DNA from: Deltaproteobacteria bacterium
GTDB lineage: Bacteria > Desulfobacterota > Syntrophia > Syntrophales > Smithellaceae
DNA length: 64,000 nt
Direction of reading: 5' to 3'
Assembly: GCA_012729055.1 (NCBI GenBank)
Contig: JAAYDW010000037.1
Coordinates: 119,028-183,027, forward strand
Of this stretch, positions 1 through 9,390 are shown in pieces. Each line of letters opens with the position of its first letter. Position 1 is the stretch's first letter. The notes under the pieces were generated by a model, which worked only from the letters and a program-made list of their open reading frames with translations, was not told the origin of the DNA and ran no database searches. The translations under genes and the position numbers were made by a program.

Positions 1-1617
1 CAGGCCCTGCCCGCCCACGATCCCCGTGCGGTCAAGGGAACGGGTGTCACGTACTTTTCCTCGCCCATGGGCGCAGACCACACGGCCGGCCTCACCTACC
101 GCCAGCCCAAGGAAAAGAAAGACCAGATCCAGACGTCGCTGGCGACGCAGATCAAGGCGGCGGCCTGCGATGCGTTCGGTTACTGCCTCAACGCCGTTCC
201 CGGCGGCGAATCCGTTTATCCTTTCTTTGCCGGGCTCATGAACGCACGCTACGGCCTTAAGCTGACCGAAGAGGACATTCTTGCTACCGCCAAGGAAACC
301 CTGCGCAACCAGCTGGCTTTCAACGAGCAGGCGCAGTTCAGCAGGATCGATACGACGATTCCCGCCTTTTTCCGCGAGGAGCTCGTCGCGCCGACCAGTT
401 CCGTCTTCGACGTCGACGAAGCAGAAGTGCGGAATTTATGGAAGGGCCTCGACACGTTCCGGGAAAAGAAGAAAGTCTGGGAAATCCGCATCCCGCCGAT
501 GCCCGACATTCTGATGGGCGAAGGCGTCGCCCGATCCATGGGCCGGAAAATCCGCGACATGAAAGTGTCCAAGATTTTTCTGGTCACCGATCCGTTCATG
601 TTCAAAAGCGGTCGGGCCAACGAAGTCGCCGGCATTTTGAAGAAAAGCGGCATTGAAGCGGAAATTTTCGCCGAAGTCGAACCGGACCCGCCCATCGAAC
701 TCATCGAACGCGCGGGCGCCCTGTACAAGGAAACGGGCTGTAACGGCATTTTGGGGCTGGGCGGCGGCTCTTCGCTGGACACGGCCAAGACGCTGGGCCT
801 GCGCGTCACGCATCCGGGCGACATGCGCGAATACGAAGGCATCGTCGGCGGCGGCGGCAAAATCAAACCGATCTTTCCGCCGATCATCTGCCTGCCGACC
901 ACCTCCGGAACCGGCAGCGAAGTCAATCCCTGCGCCGTTTTGACGGACAAGGCCCGCGATTTGAAGTTCATTCTCATGAGCAATCACTTCATTCCGAAGC
1001 TCGCGGTGATCGATCCGCTCTTCACCAAAACCATGCCGCCGGGCCTGACCATCGAATCCGGCGTCGACGCTCTGTCGCACTGCATCGAAGGCTATGTTTC
1101 GCTTGCAACGCCTTACCATCCCTACTTCGAATCCAAGGCGCTTTACGGCATCAAACTCATCGGCCGGAGCCTCATTACCGCATACCGCGAGCCGGACAAC
1201 ATGCGCGCGCGGACCGACATGTGCATGGCGGCCCTCTGCGGCGGCCTGGCGTTTCTCAAAGGCCTGGGCCTGGGGCATGCCCTCACCCACGCCATCGGCG
1301 CGCATTATCATCTGCCGCACGGACGAGCGGCCATCTTCGGCCTGCTGGGCTTCGTGATGGCCAACAAGGAAACCTGCCGCGACGCGTTCATGGACATGGC
1401 CTACCTCATCAACCGGACGGATGACCTGGAAGGAGCGCTCCGCTGGCTTTACACAGAACTGCAAATCGACCTGCGGCTCAAATCCTACGGCATTTCCCGG
1501 GAAGCGCTCCCGGAAATCGCCTTTTACACATCGCGCGACGCGGTCAACATGGCCACGGACCCGACCGCGCCGAGCCAGTCCAGAATTCTGGAACTGCTTA
1601 CGACCATGTACGAATAG
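1..1617 (+). CDS. Aldehyde:ferredoxin oxidoreductase (C-terminal part) fused to iron-containing alcohol dehydrogenase, 5' truncated by window edge
   Basis: Frame 1 is open from base 1 (QALPAHDPRAVKGTGVTYFSSPMGADHTAGLT...), i.e. upstream of the M at 67. AOR-like C-terminus with DAFGYC (DxxG-[LY]-C type motif), followed without a stop by an Fe-ADH domain (GGGSSLDTAK, TSGTGSEV, DALSHCIEGY, GHALTHAIGAHYHLPHG). Confidence 0.85.
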   Translation, partial: QALPAHDPRAVKGTGVTYFSSPMGADHTAGLTYRQPKEKKDQIQTSLATQIKAAACDAFGYCLNAVPGGESVYPFFAGLMNARYGLKLTEEDILATAKETLRNQLAFNEQAQFSRIDTTIPAFFREELVAPTSSVFDVDEAEVRNLWKGLDTFREKKKVWEIRIPPMPDILMGEGVARSMGRKIRDMKVSKIFLVTDPFMFKSGRANEVAGILKKSGIEAEIFAEVEPDPPIELIERAGALYKETGCNGILGLGGGSSLDTAKTLGLRVTHPGDMREYEGIVGGGGKIKPIFPPIICLPTTSGTGSEVNPCAVLTDKARDLKFILMSNHFIPKLAVIDPLFTKTMPPGLTIESGVDALSHCIEGYVSLATPYHPYFESKALYGIKLIGRSLITAYREPDNMRARTDMCMAALCGGLAFLKGLGLGHALTHAIGAHYHLPHGRAAIFGLLGFVMANKETCRDAFMDMAYLINRTDDLEGALRWLYTELQIDLRLKSYGISREALPEIAFYTSRDAVNMATDPTAPSQSRILELLTTMYE

Positions 1618-1628
1618 AAAAGGAGCAA

Positions 1629-3185
1629 ATGATGACCGGAGCGGAAAGTATTCTTCAAACGGCGGCGGATGCGGGAGTGAAAATTTGTTTTGCCAATCCC
1701 GGCACGACGGAACTGGACTTTGTTGCGGCGCTCGACAAGGTTCCCCAAATCCGGCCGGTGCTGGGGCTTTTCGAGGGCGTCTGCACGGGCGCGGCCGACG
1801 GTTACGGACGCATCACTGAAAAGCCGGCGCTGACCCTTCTGCATCTGGGACCGGGATTTGCCAACGGCATCGCCAATCTGCACAACGCAAAGCGCGGCCG
1901 GACGCCGATTCTCAACCTCATCGGCGAACACACGACCTGGCTCCGTCCCCACGATCCGCACCTCAACATGGACATCGCGTCGCTTGCAGGCACCGTCTCG
2001 AACTGGCACAAGGAAGTCGCTTCGGCGGACACGGCCTCATCCGACACGGCCGAGGCTCTGGCCGCGTCTCTTTACGGCCAGGTGGCAACGCTGATCGTCC
2101 CCGCCGATCACCAGTCGGCCGCTCCGCCGACGGAAACCATTTCCCAAGTCAATTTTTCTTTTCAACCGCCGGATGAGGAAGTGCTTGCCCATGCGGTCAC
2201 GATGATCGGGGAGACCAAACGGCCCGCGCTGATTCTGGGGCACCGGGCTTTGCGCCGCGAGGGTCTCGCCGCGGCCGCGCAAATTCAGGCCAAAACCGAC
2301 TGCGCGCTTTTGATGACCACCTTCCCCGCTTACTTTGACGCGGGCGCGGGGCTGCCGATTCTCCAGCGTATTCCTTATTTTCCGGGGCAGGCCCGCAAAC
2401 TGCTCGCCAAGTACGATGCTTTCATTCTGGCGGGCGCGGCGGAGCCTTCGGCCTTTTTCGGTTACGCGGGAGGAATTACCTCCTACCTGCCGGACAAGGC
2501 GCCCTGTCTGTGCCTGGATACGCGCAGGCAAAATACGGCTGTTGTTCTCGAAGAGCTTTCTTCCCTTCTCGGGCCCGACGTCGGCCCGGCCGAACTGCGC
2601 CGCCTGCTGAGCCAGTGCGCCGTACCGGATTTGCCGGCCGGACCGCTCAACGCCCGCAACATGTGCCAGGCGATCGCCGCGCTGCAGCCGGAAGGCTGCA
2701 TCGTTGTGGAAGAAGGCATTTCCTCGGGCGCATCCTCGTACGATTACGTCCCCTATCTCAAGCCTTACTGTCAACTGACGCTCACCGGAGGCGCGATCGG
2801 CATGGGCATGCCGCTTGCGCTGGGGGCCGCGCTGGCCGCGCCGGACCGCCGGGTCATCGACATCCAGGCGGACGGGAGCGCCATGTACACACTGCAGGCG
2901 CTCTGGTCGCAGGCGCGCGAAAAGACGAACGTCGTCACCGTGATTTGCTCCAACCGCAAATATTTCACCATTGAGCTCGAAAGCCTGCGCGCCGGCAATG
3001 CCGCGCCGGGCAAAGCGGCAAAATCGCTTTTGACCCTCGATCAGCCGGCGCTGGACTGGGTAAACCTGAGCCGCGGCATGGGCGTTCCCGCAACTTCCGT
3101 GAACACCACGGAAGACTTCATCCGCGCTTTCCGCGCGGCGCTTGCGGAACCGGGATCTTATTTAATTGAGGTGGTGCTGGAGTAA
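1629..3185 (+). CDS. Thiamine pyrophosphate-dependent enzyme, acetolactate synthase / benzoylformate decarboxylase-like
   Basis: 518 aa; N-terminal FANPGTTELDFV, C-terminal TPP-binding region GGAIGMGMPLALGAALAAPDRRVIDIQADGSAMYT; 11 bp after the preceding gene. Confidence 0.85.
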   Translation: MMTGAESILQTAADAGVKICFANPGTTELDFVAALDKVPQIRPVLGLFEGVCTGAADGYGRITEKPALTLLHLGPGFANGIANLHNAKRGRTPILNLIGEHTTWLRPHDPHLNMDIASLAGTVSNWHKEVASADTASSDTAEALAASLYGQVATLIVPADHQSAAPPTETISQVNFSFQPPDEEVLAHAVTMIGETKRPALILGHRALRREGLAAAAQIQAKTDCALLMTTFPAYFDAGAGLPILQRIPYFPGQARKLLAKYDAFILAGAAEPSAFFGYAGGITSYLPDKAPCLCLDTRRQNTAVVLEELSSLLGPDVGPAELRRLLSQCAVPDLPAGPLNARNMCQAIAALQPEGCIVVEEGISSGASSYDYVPYLKPYCQLTLTGGAIGMGMPLALGAALAAPDRRVIDIQADGSAMYTLQALWSQAREKTNVVTVICSNRKYFTIELESLRAGNAAPGKAAKSLLTLDQPALDWVNLSRGMGVPATSVNTTEDFIRAFRAALAEPGSYLIEVVLE

Positions 3186-3314
3186 AGATGCTCACCGGTT
3201 TGCTGACGATGCTGCAGTCGCAGATGAGCGCGGAATGGTGCGGTGGTACAAAAACGTCGGCAGGATGTCAGGCATTCCGACGAATTTTGACCAGAGCGCC
3301 GTCACCCATCCGGG

Positions 3315-4392
3315 TCATGCCGGCGCTGGGGCTTTTGCGCTCAGCAGGCAGACCTGATACCAGTAGAAGAACGCCTCGGGATTGGTTTTCTTGAGCTTGT
3401 TGAGCCTGGTATCGTACGGCGCTTCGATGGTCCAGTCGCTGACCTGCTCGGCATCCGCAAAGCGCACAAGGCCCGTTTCTCCGGTTTCGATCAGCTTTGC
3501 CAGATAGGCTGCGCGGGCTGCATAGGCGATGGCCTTTTCAATATGGTAACTTTCGGAAAAGATGTAAGCCTTGATTTGCGACACACCATTTTGCAGGGCG
3601 GCAAAGTCGCCGGCACCGGCCTTCCCTCTCGTGGCTAAGCAAAGCGCGGTTTGCACAATGTCGTTCAAGACGATCTCAGTGCCGCCGGGCAGTTCGCGGT
3701 ATTTCATTTCCGTGAGCGCGATCTTTTGGAATGTGCGGGCAACGGCCGTGACCTCCCGGATCTCCGCAAACAGATTCCCGATATCGTAGAGTTGTTTGAT
3801 GATCTCCATGGCCGCGCTGAAGCCGCCCTTCCGGTAGGGGATCCCGGTGGTGTTCGGTGTAAAGGCAGTCAACTTGTCGGCCAGAATATCTTCCCTGCCC
3901 GGAAGGCTGGCCTGCACAGGCGTTCCGTCCTGTCTGGTAAAGGGCGTATCAATATCCGTTGGCACAATGGTTTGGTAGGGGGAGGCCTCCAACAGAATAT
4001 CGAGCAGGATATTGTTTTCGGAGAGGTTCGTCTGGTGCGCGGGCTTGTAAAAGAACTTGTAATGACGCTTTTCGATGCTGGAAGCGGCGCTCCCCCGCTG
4101 CTCCGCAAACCGGGTGAAGCCTTTCGCTTCGATGAATCTGGCGAAGAGCGCGTCAAAGTCCGCCTCGTCCGGGACGATGATGTCCAGGTCAATGGAGAAC
4201 CGCCTGGGCTGCCTCTGCAACAGCATGACGGCCGTGCCGCCTTTAAAGATAAAGGGCAACCCCCGATTCCGCAAGGCCCTCCAGAAGCAGCAGGGCGCGA
4301 ATGACCTTTTCGACCAGCATCTTGTCGGCCTGCCGGTTTTCGGCGGAGACCTTCTGAATCCATTCGGGCTGTAGCGAGTCTTTTGCGATCAT
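3315..4392 (-). pseudogene. AbiEii/AbiGii-type nucleotidyltransferase toxin, apparently frameshifted near its N-terminus
   Basis: ORF 3315-4274 carries FKGGTAVMLL...RFSIDLDIIVP (nucleotidyltransferase motif). The natural N-terminus (MIAKDSLQPEWIQKVSAENRQADKMLVEKVIRALLLLEGLAESG) is in another frame from ATG at 4392. The frames join at a 5-C/5-G tract at 4260-4264. Confidence 0.75.
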
Positions 4393-4411
4393 ATCCAATT
4401 ACCGGCACAAT

Positions 4412-5149
4412 TCATTCATTTTTGCCGCTTATTTGATTCAATATCCTTTGCAAAACTTCTTTTTTGTTGCGTCTTTTTGCATAGCGGAGCAGCCGGTCCG
4501 TGTTTACGGTATATTTCCCCAGCGCGTTTGCAAAGATATTGATCATCTCATGGCCCTGCAGAAAAAAGAAGGTTTCCGCGTCGGACACAAGGTCCACAAG
4601 GATCTTTTCGAGGGTCGGAAGAGTCAGGGTGTCCGCCTCCTGAAGAGGCGCTTCGCTGACCAGGGGTTTGACGACAATCGCATCCCTGCTGCCCAGGACG
4701 AAATTCTCCATGATCTTCCGCGATGGTTGTTGAAAGCTATTTGGCTGGGTCTCTTTGACAAAATGGAACACTGCATCCACGGCCTCGCGTTCCGCCTCGA
4801 CGAGCAGGAAATCATCGGCGGCCACATGCTGAAAAAACTCCTTCAAGGCGGACGTATGCCAGCAACAGAAGGTGATCAGGGGAAACTGCTTCTTTATCCG
4901 GCTGGAAATAGCCTGCTGCTTTTTCGTAAGGTGTGGTAAAAAGCAATCGGCCTGGCCTAGTGCAAACATCCCACGACCGATTCTCTTTAAGGTACCCTGC
5001 TGGACCAGCTCGTAGATCCGCCAATTGGCTGTCGTCCTTTTAATGTCGGGATCCGTTTGGGCAAAATAATCTAATACATCGCTAGTAGTAAACGACTGTT
5101 GATCTTTAAAATATTGTGATAGCGCGTCGTTATCTTTCTTGGCCCTCAT
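4412..5149 (-). CDS. AbiEi-like antitoxin / transcriptional regulator partner of the AbiEii toxin
   Basis: ORF 4412-5164, probable start MRAKKDND at 5149. N-terminal winged-helix-like region (TTSDVLDYFAQTDPDIKRTTANWRIYELVQQGTLKRIGRGMFAL), located just upstream of the toxin on the same strand. Confidence 0.7.
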   Translation of the reverse strand: MRAKKDNDALSQYFKDQQSFTTSDVLDYFAQTDPDIKRTTANWRIYELVQQGTLKRIGRGMFALGQADCFLPHLTKKQQAISSRIKKQFPLITFCCWHTSALKEFFQHVAADDFLLVEAEREAVDAVFHFVKETQPNSFQQPSRKIMENFVLGSRDAIVVKPLVSEAPLQEADTLTLPTLEKILVDLVSDAETFFFLQGHEMINIFANALGKYTVNTDRLLRYAKRRNKKEVLQRILNQISGKNE

Positions 5150-5161
5150 GCTTCCATTATG

Positions 5162-5202
5162 CAAATTATCGGCAAAAAGTCAAGATAATTGCCGATAATT
5201 TG
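5162..5202. promoter_or_regulatory. Perfect 14-bp inverted repeat, candidate operator of the AbiE-type module
   Basis: CAAATTATCGGCAA (5162-5175) and TTGCCGATAATTTG (5189-5202), 13-bp spacer, directly upstream of the probable antitoxin start. Confidence 0.6.
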
Positions 5203-5475
5203 ATCTCTCTCATGTGCTCAAGTCATCAGCTGAGCTGGCTTGGCAAAACTGGACAGGTGCATAAGTGAGGAAGATGCTCTATAGAGAATATTAGCGACGC
5301 ACAAAAGAATCACAAGGTGGCAAGGACGGCGTTTACTCGCAGCCCCGTTGCCGCCTTGCTCCGAATGGGCCATGGCAGCGGGGGCTATGGATAACCGCCT
5401 TGTGCTTATGACGCCACGGCATTTTCGGTTTGATTTTTGTTGTCGCCCACAGCGAATCCCAGGAGGATCAGAATC

Positions 5476-5514
5476 ATGAGCAAAAGACCCAGCAGAAATC
5501 ATGCCCCACAGGGA
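5476..5514 (+). pseudogene. 5' remnant of an IS3-family-like transposase OrfA
   Basis: AGGAGG RBS at 5461 followed by ATG AGC AAA AGA CCC AGC AGA AAT CAT GCC CCA = MSKRPSRNHAP, which resembles the start of IS3-type OrfA (MSKRPRRNHxP). The reading frame degenerates immediately after. Confidence 0.5.
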
Positions 5515-5606
5515 GGCTTTATTGTTTGCCGATCGGCACTTAAACCGCCAATCGGATTCCGGGAGGGGGACTTAGACAAAAAGTTATAATGACCACAAAT
5601 AAAAAT

Positions 5607-5704
5607 TGGCGGAAGTGCATGGGAATCGAACCCACCTGGGACGGTTCTAGCGCCCCACACTGGATTTGAAGTCCAGGAGGCCCACCAGTGACCTTGGCAC
5701 TTCC
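5607..5704 (-). tRNA. selC: tRNA-Sec (anticodon TCA)
   Basis: Reverse complement GGAAGTGCCAAGGTCACTGGTGGGCCTCCTGGACTTCAAATCCAGTGTGGGGCG...GGTTCGATTCCCATGCACTTCCGCCA: 8-bp acceptor GGAAGTGC/GCACTTCC, anticodon arm CTGGA-CTTCAAA-TCCAG, long variable arm, encoded CCA. Confidence 0.95.
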
Positions 5705-5776
5705 TCTGGTGAGATCCGGTTAAACTTTATCTTCAAAAGGGGCGGGATGTCAATCTGCAAATGATTTTTTCTGCAA

Positions 5777-6127
5777 TCACGCCAGGATATCCAGGAGCGT
5801 CTGCTGCATTTCAGCGGCGGTCCTGACCGTTGTCGCATTGGCTGCAAAGGCATGCGTTGTGACTCTCTGATCGACAAATGATTCGGCCAGGTCCACGTTG
5901 GAGGATTCGCTTACTTCGCCCGTCTCTGCGTTCATCCCCGGAGGCACACCGGGAAGCTTGACCTGTGAAAGCGTTACCTGGACGCCGCCGTTGGCCGCTT
6001 CCCGCAAAGCAACCCGGCTTTTTTTAAAGCCCTCCGTGTTGACATTGGCAATATTGCTGGCGTTTACAGCCATCTTGATTTCACAGGCCCGAAGACCCGA
6101 AAGCGCAATGTTCCATGCCGATGACAT
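5777..6127 (-). CDS. Short FlgC-like flagellar basal-body rod protein (orphan)
   Basis: MSSAWNIALSGLRACEIKMAVNASNIANVNTEGFKKSR (rod-protein N-motif) and a C-terminal rod-like helix; RBS GGAGG before ATG at 6127. Confidence 0.75.
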   Translation of the reverse strand: MSSAWNIALSGLRACEIKMAVNASNIANVNTEGFKKSRVALREAANGGVQVTLSQVKLPGVPPGMNAETGEVSESSNVDLAESFVDQRVTTHAFAANATTVRTAAEMQQTLLDILA

Positions 6128-6184
6128 GCATCGTCCTCCCGTATTCTTTGATATCATCGGAAAAGGGACGGAAAAACTTGAAGA

Positions 6185-6799
6185 TCAGTTCAGTTGCAGT
6201 AAATCTTCCGGTGTGTCGAACAGATAGTCCGGTCGGGACGCGGCCAGGAGCGCTTTGCTGTGCCAGCCCCACGTGACGCCGACGGTTTTGACGCCGGCTT
6301 CTTTTCCTTCCTTGATGTCGCCGGTCGTATCGCCGATGTAGTAAATATCCTGCAGGGTCACACTGTACTTCCGGATCACGTAGAGGATTTTTTCCTTCTT
6401 GCTGTACATGAAATCGGAGCCCAGAATGTCGTCGAAGATCCCTTCGAAATCGTACAGGCGCAATGCTTCCCGGATCGTCGGCGTGTCGTTGGAGGAAATC
6501 ACCACCAGCGGATGATTCTGTTTGAGCCGGCGCAGAACCGGCCGGATGGCGTCAAAGGGCTTCATGGCCGCGTAGTTGACCTGGGTCAGAATAGACACGG
6601 AAGCTTCTTCAAACTTTTTCATGTCCACGCCCTTGTCGACGAGCGACTGATAGAAGTTCCCCTCAAAGAGTTCCAGAAACTCTTCCCGGCCGCGCGTGAG
6701 CGGCTGGCCGATGGCGTTTAGACAATCGGTGACCGTTTTTTCGTAAACGTCCAGCGAATCCACCAAAACGCCGTCAAAATCAAAAAGAAGCAGATTCAT
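6185..6799 (-). CDS. HAD-superfamily hydrolase (phosphoglycolate phosphatase-like)
   Basis: MNLLLFDFDGVLVDSLDVYEKTV..., VISSNDTP, YYIGDTTGDIKEGKEAGVKTVGVTWG. Confidence 0.9.
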   Translation of the reverse strand: MNLLLFDFDGVLVDSLDVYEKTVTDCLNAIGQPLTRGREEFLELFEGNFYQSLVDKGVDMKKFEEASVSILTQVNYAAMKPFDAIRPVLRRLKQNHPLVVISSNDTPTIREALRLYDFEGIFDDILGSDFMYSKKEKILYVIRKYSVTLQDIYYIGDTTGDIKEGKEAGVKTVGVTWGWHSKALLAASRPDYLFDTPEDLLQLN

Positions 6800-6916
6800 A
6801 TTTTTGTATTCCTACTTGCAGTAAAACGTAAATCTCGTCATTCTGCACTGATCCCAAATCCGGGAAAGTTTGAAAAAAACCGGATTTCCGCCTGCAAAAT
6901 GACGCAATATCATTAT

Positions 6917-7963
6917 TTATAATGCAACAGAACGCTTCAGGCGGGCGATGGCCGCTCGACCGGGTTTTGTCAGAATGCCTTTTTCCGTGACGATGGCCGA
7001 AATCAGCCGTGCCGGCGTGACGTCAAACGCGGGATTGTAAACCGCCATGCCCTGCGGCGCGGCCGCCACGCCGCGAAAGGTCGTCACTTCATCGGCCTGT
7101 CGTTCCTCAATGGGAATTTCCGCGCCGGTCGTCAGAGAAAAATCAAACGTGGACAGCGGAGCGGCGATGTAAAAAGGAATCCGGTGCGCCCGCGCCAGAA
7201 CGGCCAGCGCATAAGTGCCGATTTTATTGGCGGCGTCGCCGTTGGCGGCGATGCGGTCCGCGCCGACGATGACTTTATCGATTTTTCCCTGCCGCATCAG
7301 CATTCCGGCCATGTTGTCGCAAATCAGTGTGGCGGGTATTTTTTCTTTTTTCATTTCCCAGGCGGTGAGCCGCGCCCCCTGAAGAACCGGCCGCGTTTCA
7401 TCGACGTAGACGTGCAGCTTTTTGCCTTCGGCCACGGCCGCGCGGATCACGCCCAGCGCCGTGCCGTAGCCGGCGGTGGCCAGCGCTCCGGCGTTGCAGT
7501 GCGTAAGCACATGATCGCCGTCGGACAAAAGTTCGCTGCCGCGGCGTCCCATCTCCCGATTGACGGCAATGTCTTCGGCGCACATGCGCCTGGCTTCCTG
7601 CACCAGCGCCGCGGCCGGGTTTTTCGTTTGTCCGCGCAGGACTTCATCCAGGCGTTTTTTCATCCGCTCCAGCGCCCAGAATAGATTGCGTGCGGTGGGC
7701 CGCGCCGCGGCGATTTCGTCGCAGATGGCCTGAAACTTATCCCGGAACGCCTCCGGGGGCTGAGGCGGAAGCGTCAGCGCGCCCAGCGCCGCGCCCATGG
7801 CCGCGGCCACGCCGATTGCCGGCGCGCCGCGTACGGTCAGATCCCGGATGGCCGCGATGACCTGCCGGTAGTCCGCGCAAACGACCGGCCGCTCGATCTG
7901 CGGCAGGGCGTTTTGATCGATCATCACAACGGAATTGTTCTTCCAGAAAAGAGTTCTGATCAT
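6917..7963 (-). CDS. mtnA: S-methyl-5-thioribose-1-phosphate isomerase
   Basis: [15 protein letters not shown]..., [56 protein letters not shown]. Confidence 0.93.
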   Translation of the reverse strand: MIRTLFWKNNSVVMIDQNALPQIERPVVCADYRQVIAAIRDLTVRGAPAIGVAAAMGAALGALTLPPQPPEAFRDKFQAICDEIAAARPTARNLFWALERMKKRLDEVLRGQTKNPAAALVQEARRMCAEDIAVNREMGRRGSELLSDGDHVLTHCNAGALATAGYGTALGVIRAAVAEGKKLHVYVDETRPVLQGARLTAWEMKKEKIPATLICDNMAGMLMRQGKIDKVIVGADRIAANGDAANKIGTYALAVLARAHRIPFYIAAPLSTFDFSLTTGAEIPIEERQADEVTTFRGVAAAPQGMAVYNPAFDVTPARLISAIVTEKGILTKPGRAAIARLKRSVAL

Positions 7964-9390
7964 CCGGCAAGCATCTTCTTCAATAAATCGTTGACCAGCT
8001 GCGGATTGGCCTTGCCCTGGGTCGCCTTCATCACCTGGCCGACAAAGAAGCCGAAAAGCTTTTCCTTGCCGCCGCGGTAATCGGCAAGCTGTTTGGGATT
8101 AGCCGCCATAATGGCCGCAATGGTGCCGGCCAGTTCGTTTTCATCGGTAATCTGCACCAGGCCTTTTTCGGCAATGATCTCCTGCGGCGCCTTGCCGGTC
8201 GCGTACATGTCGGCAATCACGTCCTTGGCCATTTTGCCGCTGATCGTCCCTTCCTCAATGAGTTTGATCATGTCCGCAAGCGACCGGGCCGTAATGGCGC
8301 ATTCGCGGATCGCGCGCTTGTCCTCGTTGAGAAATTTCATGATGTCGCCCATGACCCAGTTGCTGGCGATCTTGGGCTTGCCGCAGAGCTTCACCACTTC
8401 TTCGTAGTATTCCGCGAGCGCTTTTTCCGCGGTGAGCACGCCCGCGTCGTAGGCGGGAATGGCATAGTCTTTCACGAATCGTTCGCGCCTGGCCTGCGGC
8501 AGCTCCGGCATCTGCGAGCGGATTTCGGCCACCCAGGCGTCGTCCACCACGACCGGCACCAGGTCGGGATCGGGGAAATAGCGGTAGTCGTGCGCTTCTT
8601 CCTTGCTGCGCATGGGATTGGTGACGCCCTGCGCGTCGTCCCACAGGCGCGTTTCCTGGACGATCTGCTCGCCGTTTTCCACCCGGTACTGCTGGCGCTT
8701 GACTTCGTACTCCAGCGCGCGCTGGACGTTGCGGAAGGAGTTCATGTTTTTAAGCTCCGTCCGCGTGCCGAATTCCTTCTGCCCGCGGGGACGGATGGAC
8801 ACGTTGGCGTCGCAGCGGAAAGAGCCCTCTTCCATGTTGCCGTCGCAGATTTCGAGATATACCAGGATTTCATGCAGGCGCCGGAGATATTCCGCCGCCT
8901 CTTCCGGCGAACGGATATCCGGTTCGCCGACAATTTCGATGAGCGGCACGCCGGTGCGGTTCAAATCCACGTAGCTTACCGGATTATTGTCGTCATGGAT
9001 CAGCTTGCCCGCGTCTTCCTCCATGTGAATCCGGGTGATGCCGATCTTCCGGGACCCCTCGCCCGTCTCGATCATGATGTACCCGTGCTCCGCCAGCGGA
9101 TAGGCGTACTGCGAAATCTGGTAGCCCTTGGGCAGGTCGGGATAAAAGTAATTTTTCCGTGCAAAGACGTTTTGCGCATTGATGGCGCAGTTCGTCGCGA
9201 GCGCCATCTTCATGGCGTATTCCACGACTTTCTTGTTGAGCACGGGCAGGACGCCCGGCATTCCCAGACAAACGGGGCAGGCGTGGCTGTTGGGGGCCGC
9301 GCCGAATTTGGTGGAACAGGTACAGAAAATTTTTGTTTCCGTGAGCAATTGGGCGTGGACTTCCAGCCCGATGATGGTTTCAAAATCCAT
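7960..9390 (-). CDS. gatB: Aspartyl/glutamyl-tRNA amidotransferase subunit B
   Basis: [57 protein letters not shown] and full-length GatB features. Confidence 0.97.
   Translation of the reverse strand: MDFETIIGLEVHAQLLTETKIFCTCSTKFGAAPNSHACPVCLGMPGVLPVLNKKVVEYAMKMALATNCAINAQNVFARKNYFYPDLPKGYQISQYAYPLAEHGYIMIETGEGSRKIGITRIHMEEDAGKLIHDDNNPVSYVDLNRTGVPLIEIVGEPDIRSPEEAAEYLRRLHEILVYLEICDGNMEEGSFRCDANVSIRPRGQKEFGTRTELKNMNSFRNVQRALEYEVKRQQYRVENGEQIVQETRLWDDAQGVTNPMRSKEEAHDYRYFPDPDLVPVVVDDAWVAEIRSQMPELPQARRERFVKDYAIPAYDAGVLTAEKALAEYYEEVVKLCGKPKIASNWVMGDIMKFLNEDKRAIRECAITARSLADMIKLIEEGTISGKMAKDVIADMYATGKAPQEIIAEKGLVQITDENELAGTIAAIMAANPKQLADYRGGKEKLFGFFVGQVMKATQGKANPQLVNDLLKKMLAG

Noticed and set aside
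436-1464. 342-aa minus-strand ORF
   Set aside because: Antisense to the AOR-ADH fusion; no recognisable domain.
5218-5502. 94-aa minus-strand ORF in the selC-proximal gap
   Set aside because: No motif or RBS and overlaps the IS-like remnant on the other strand.
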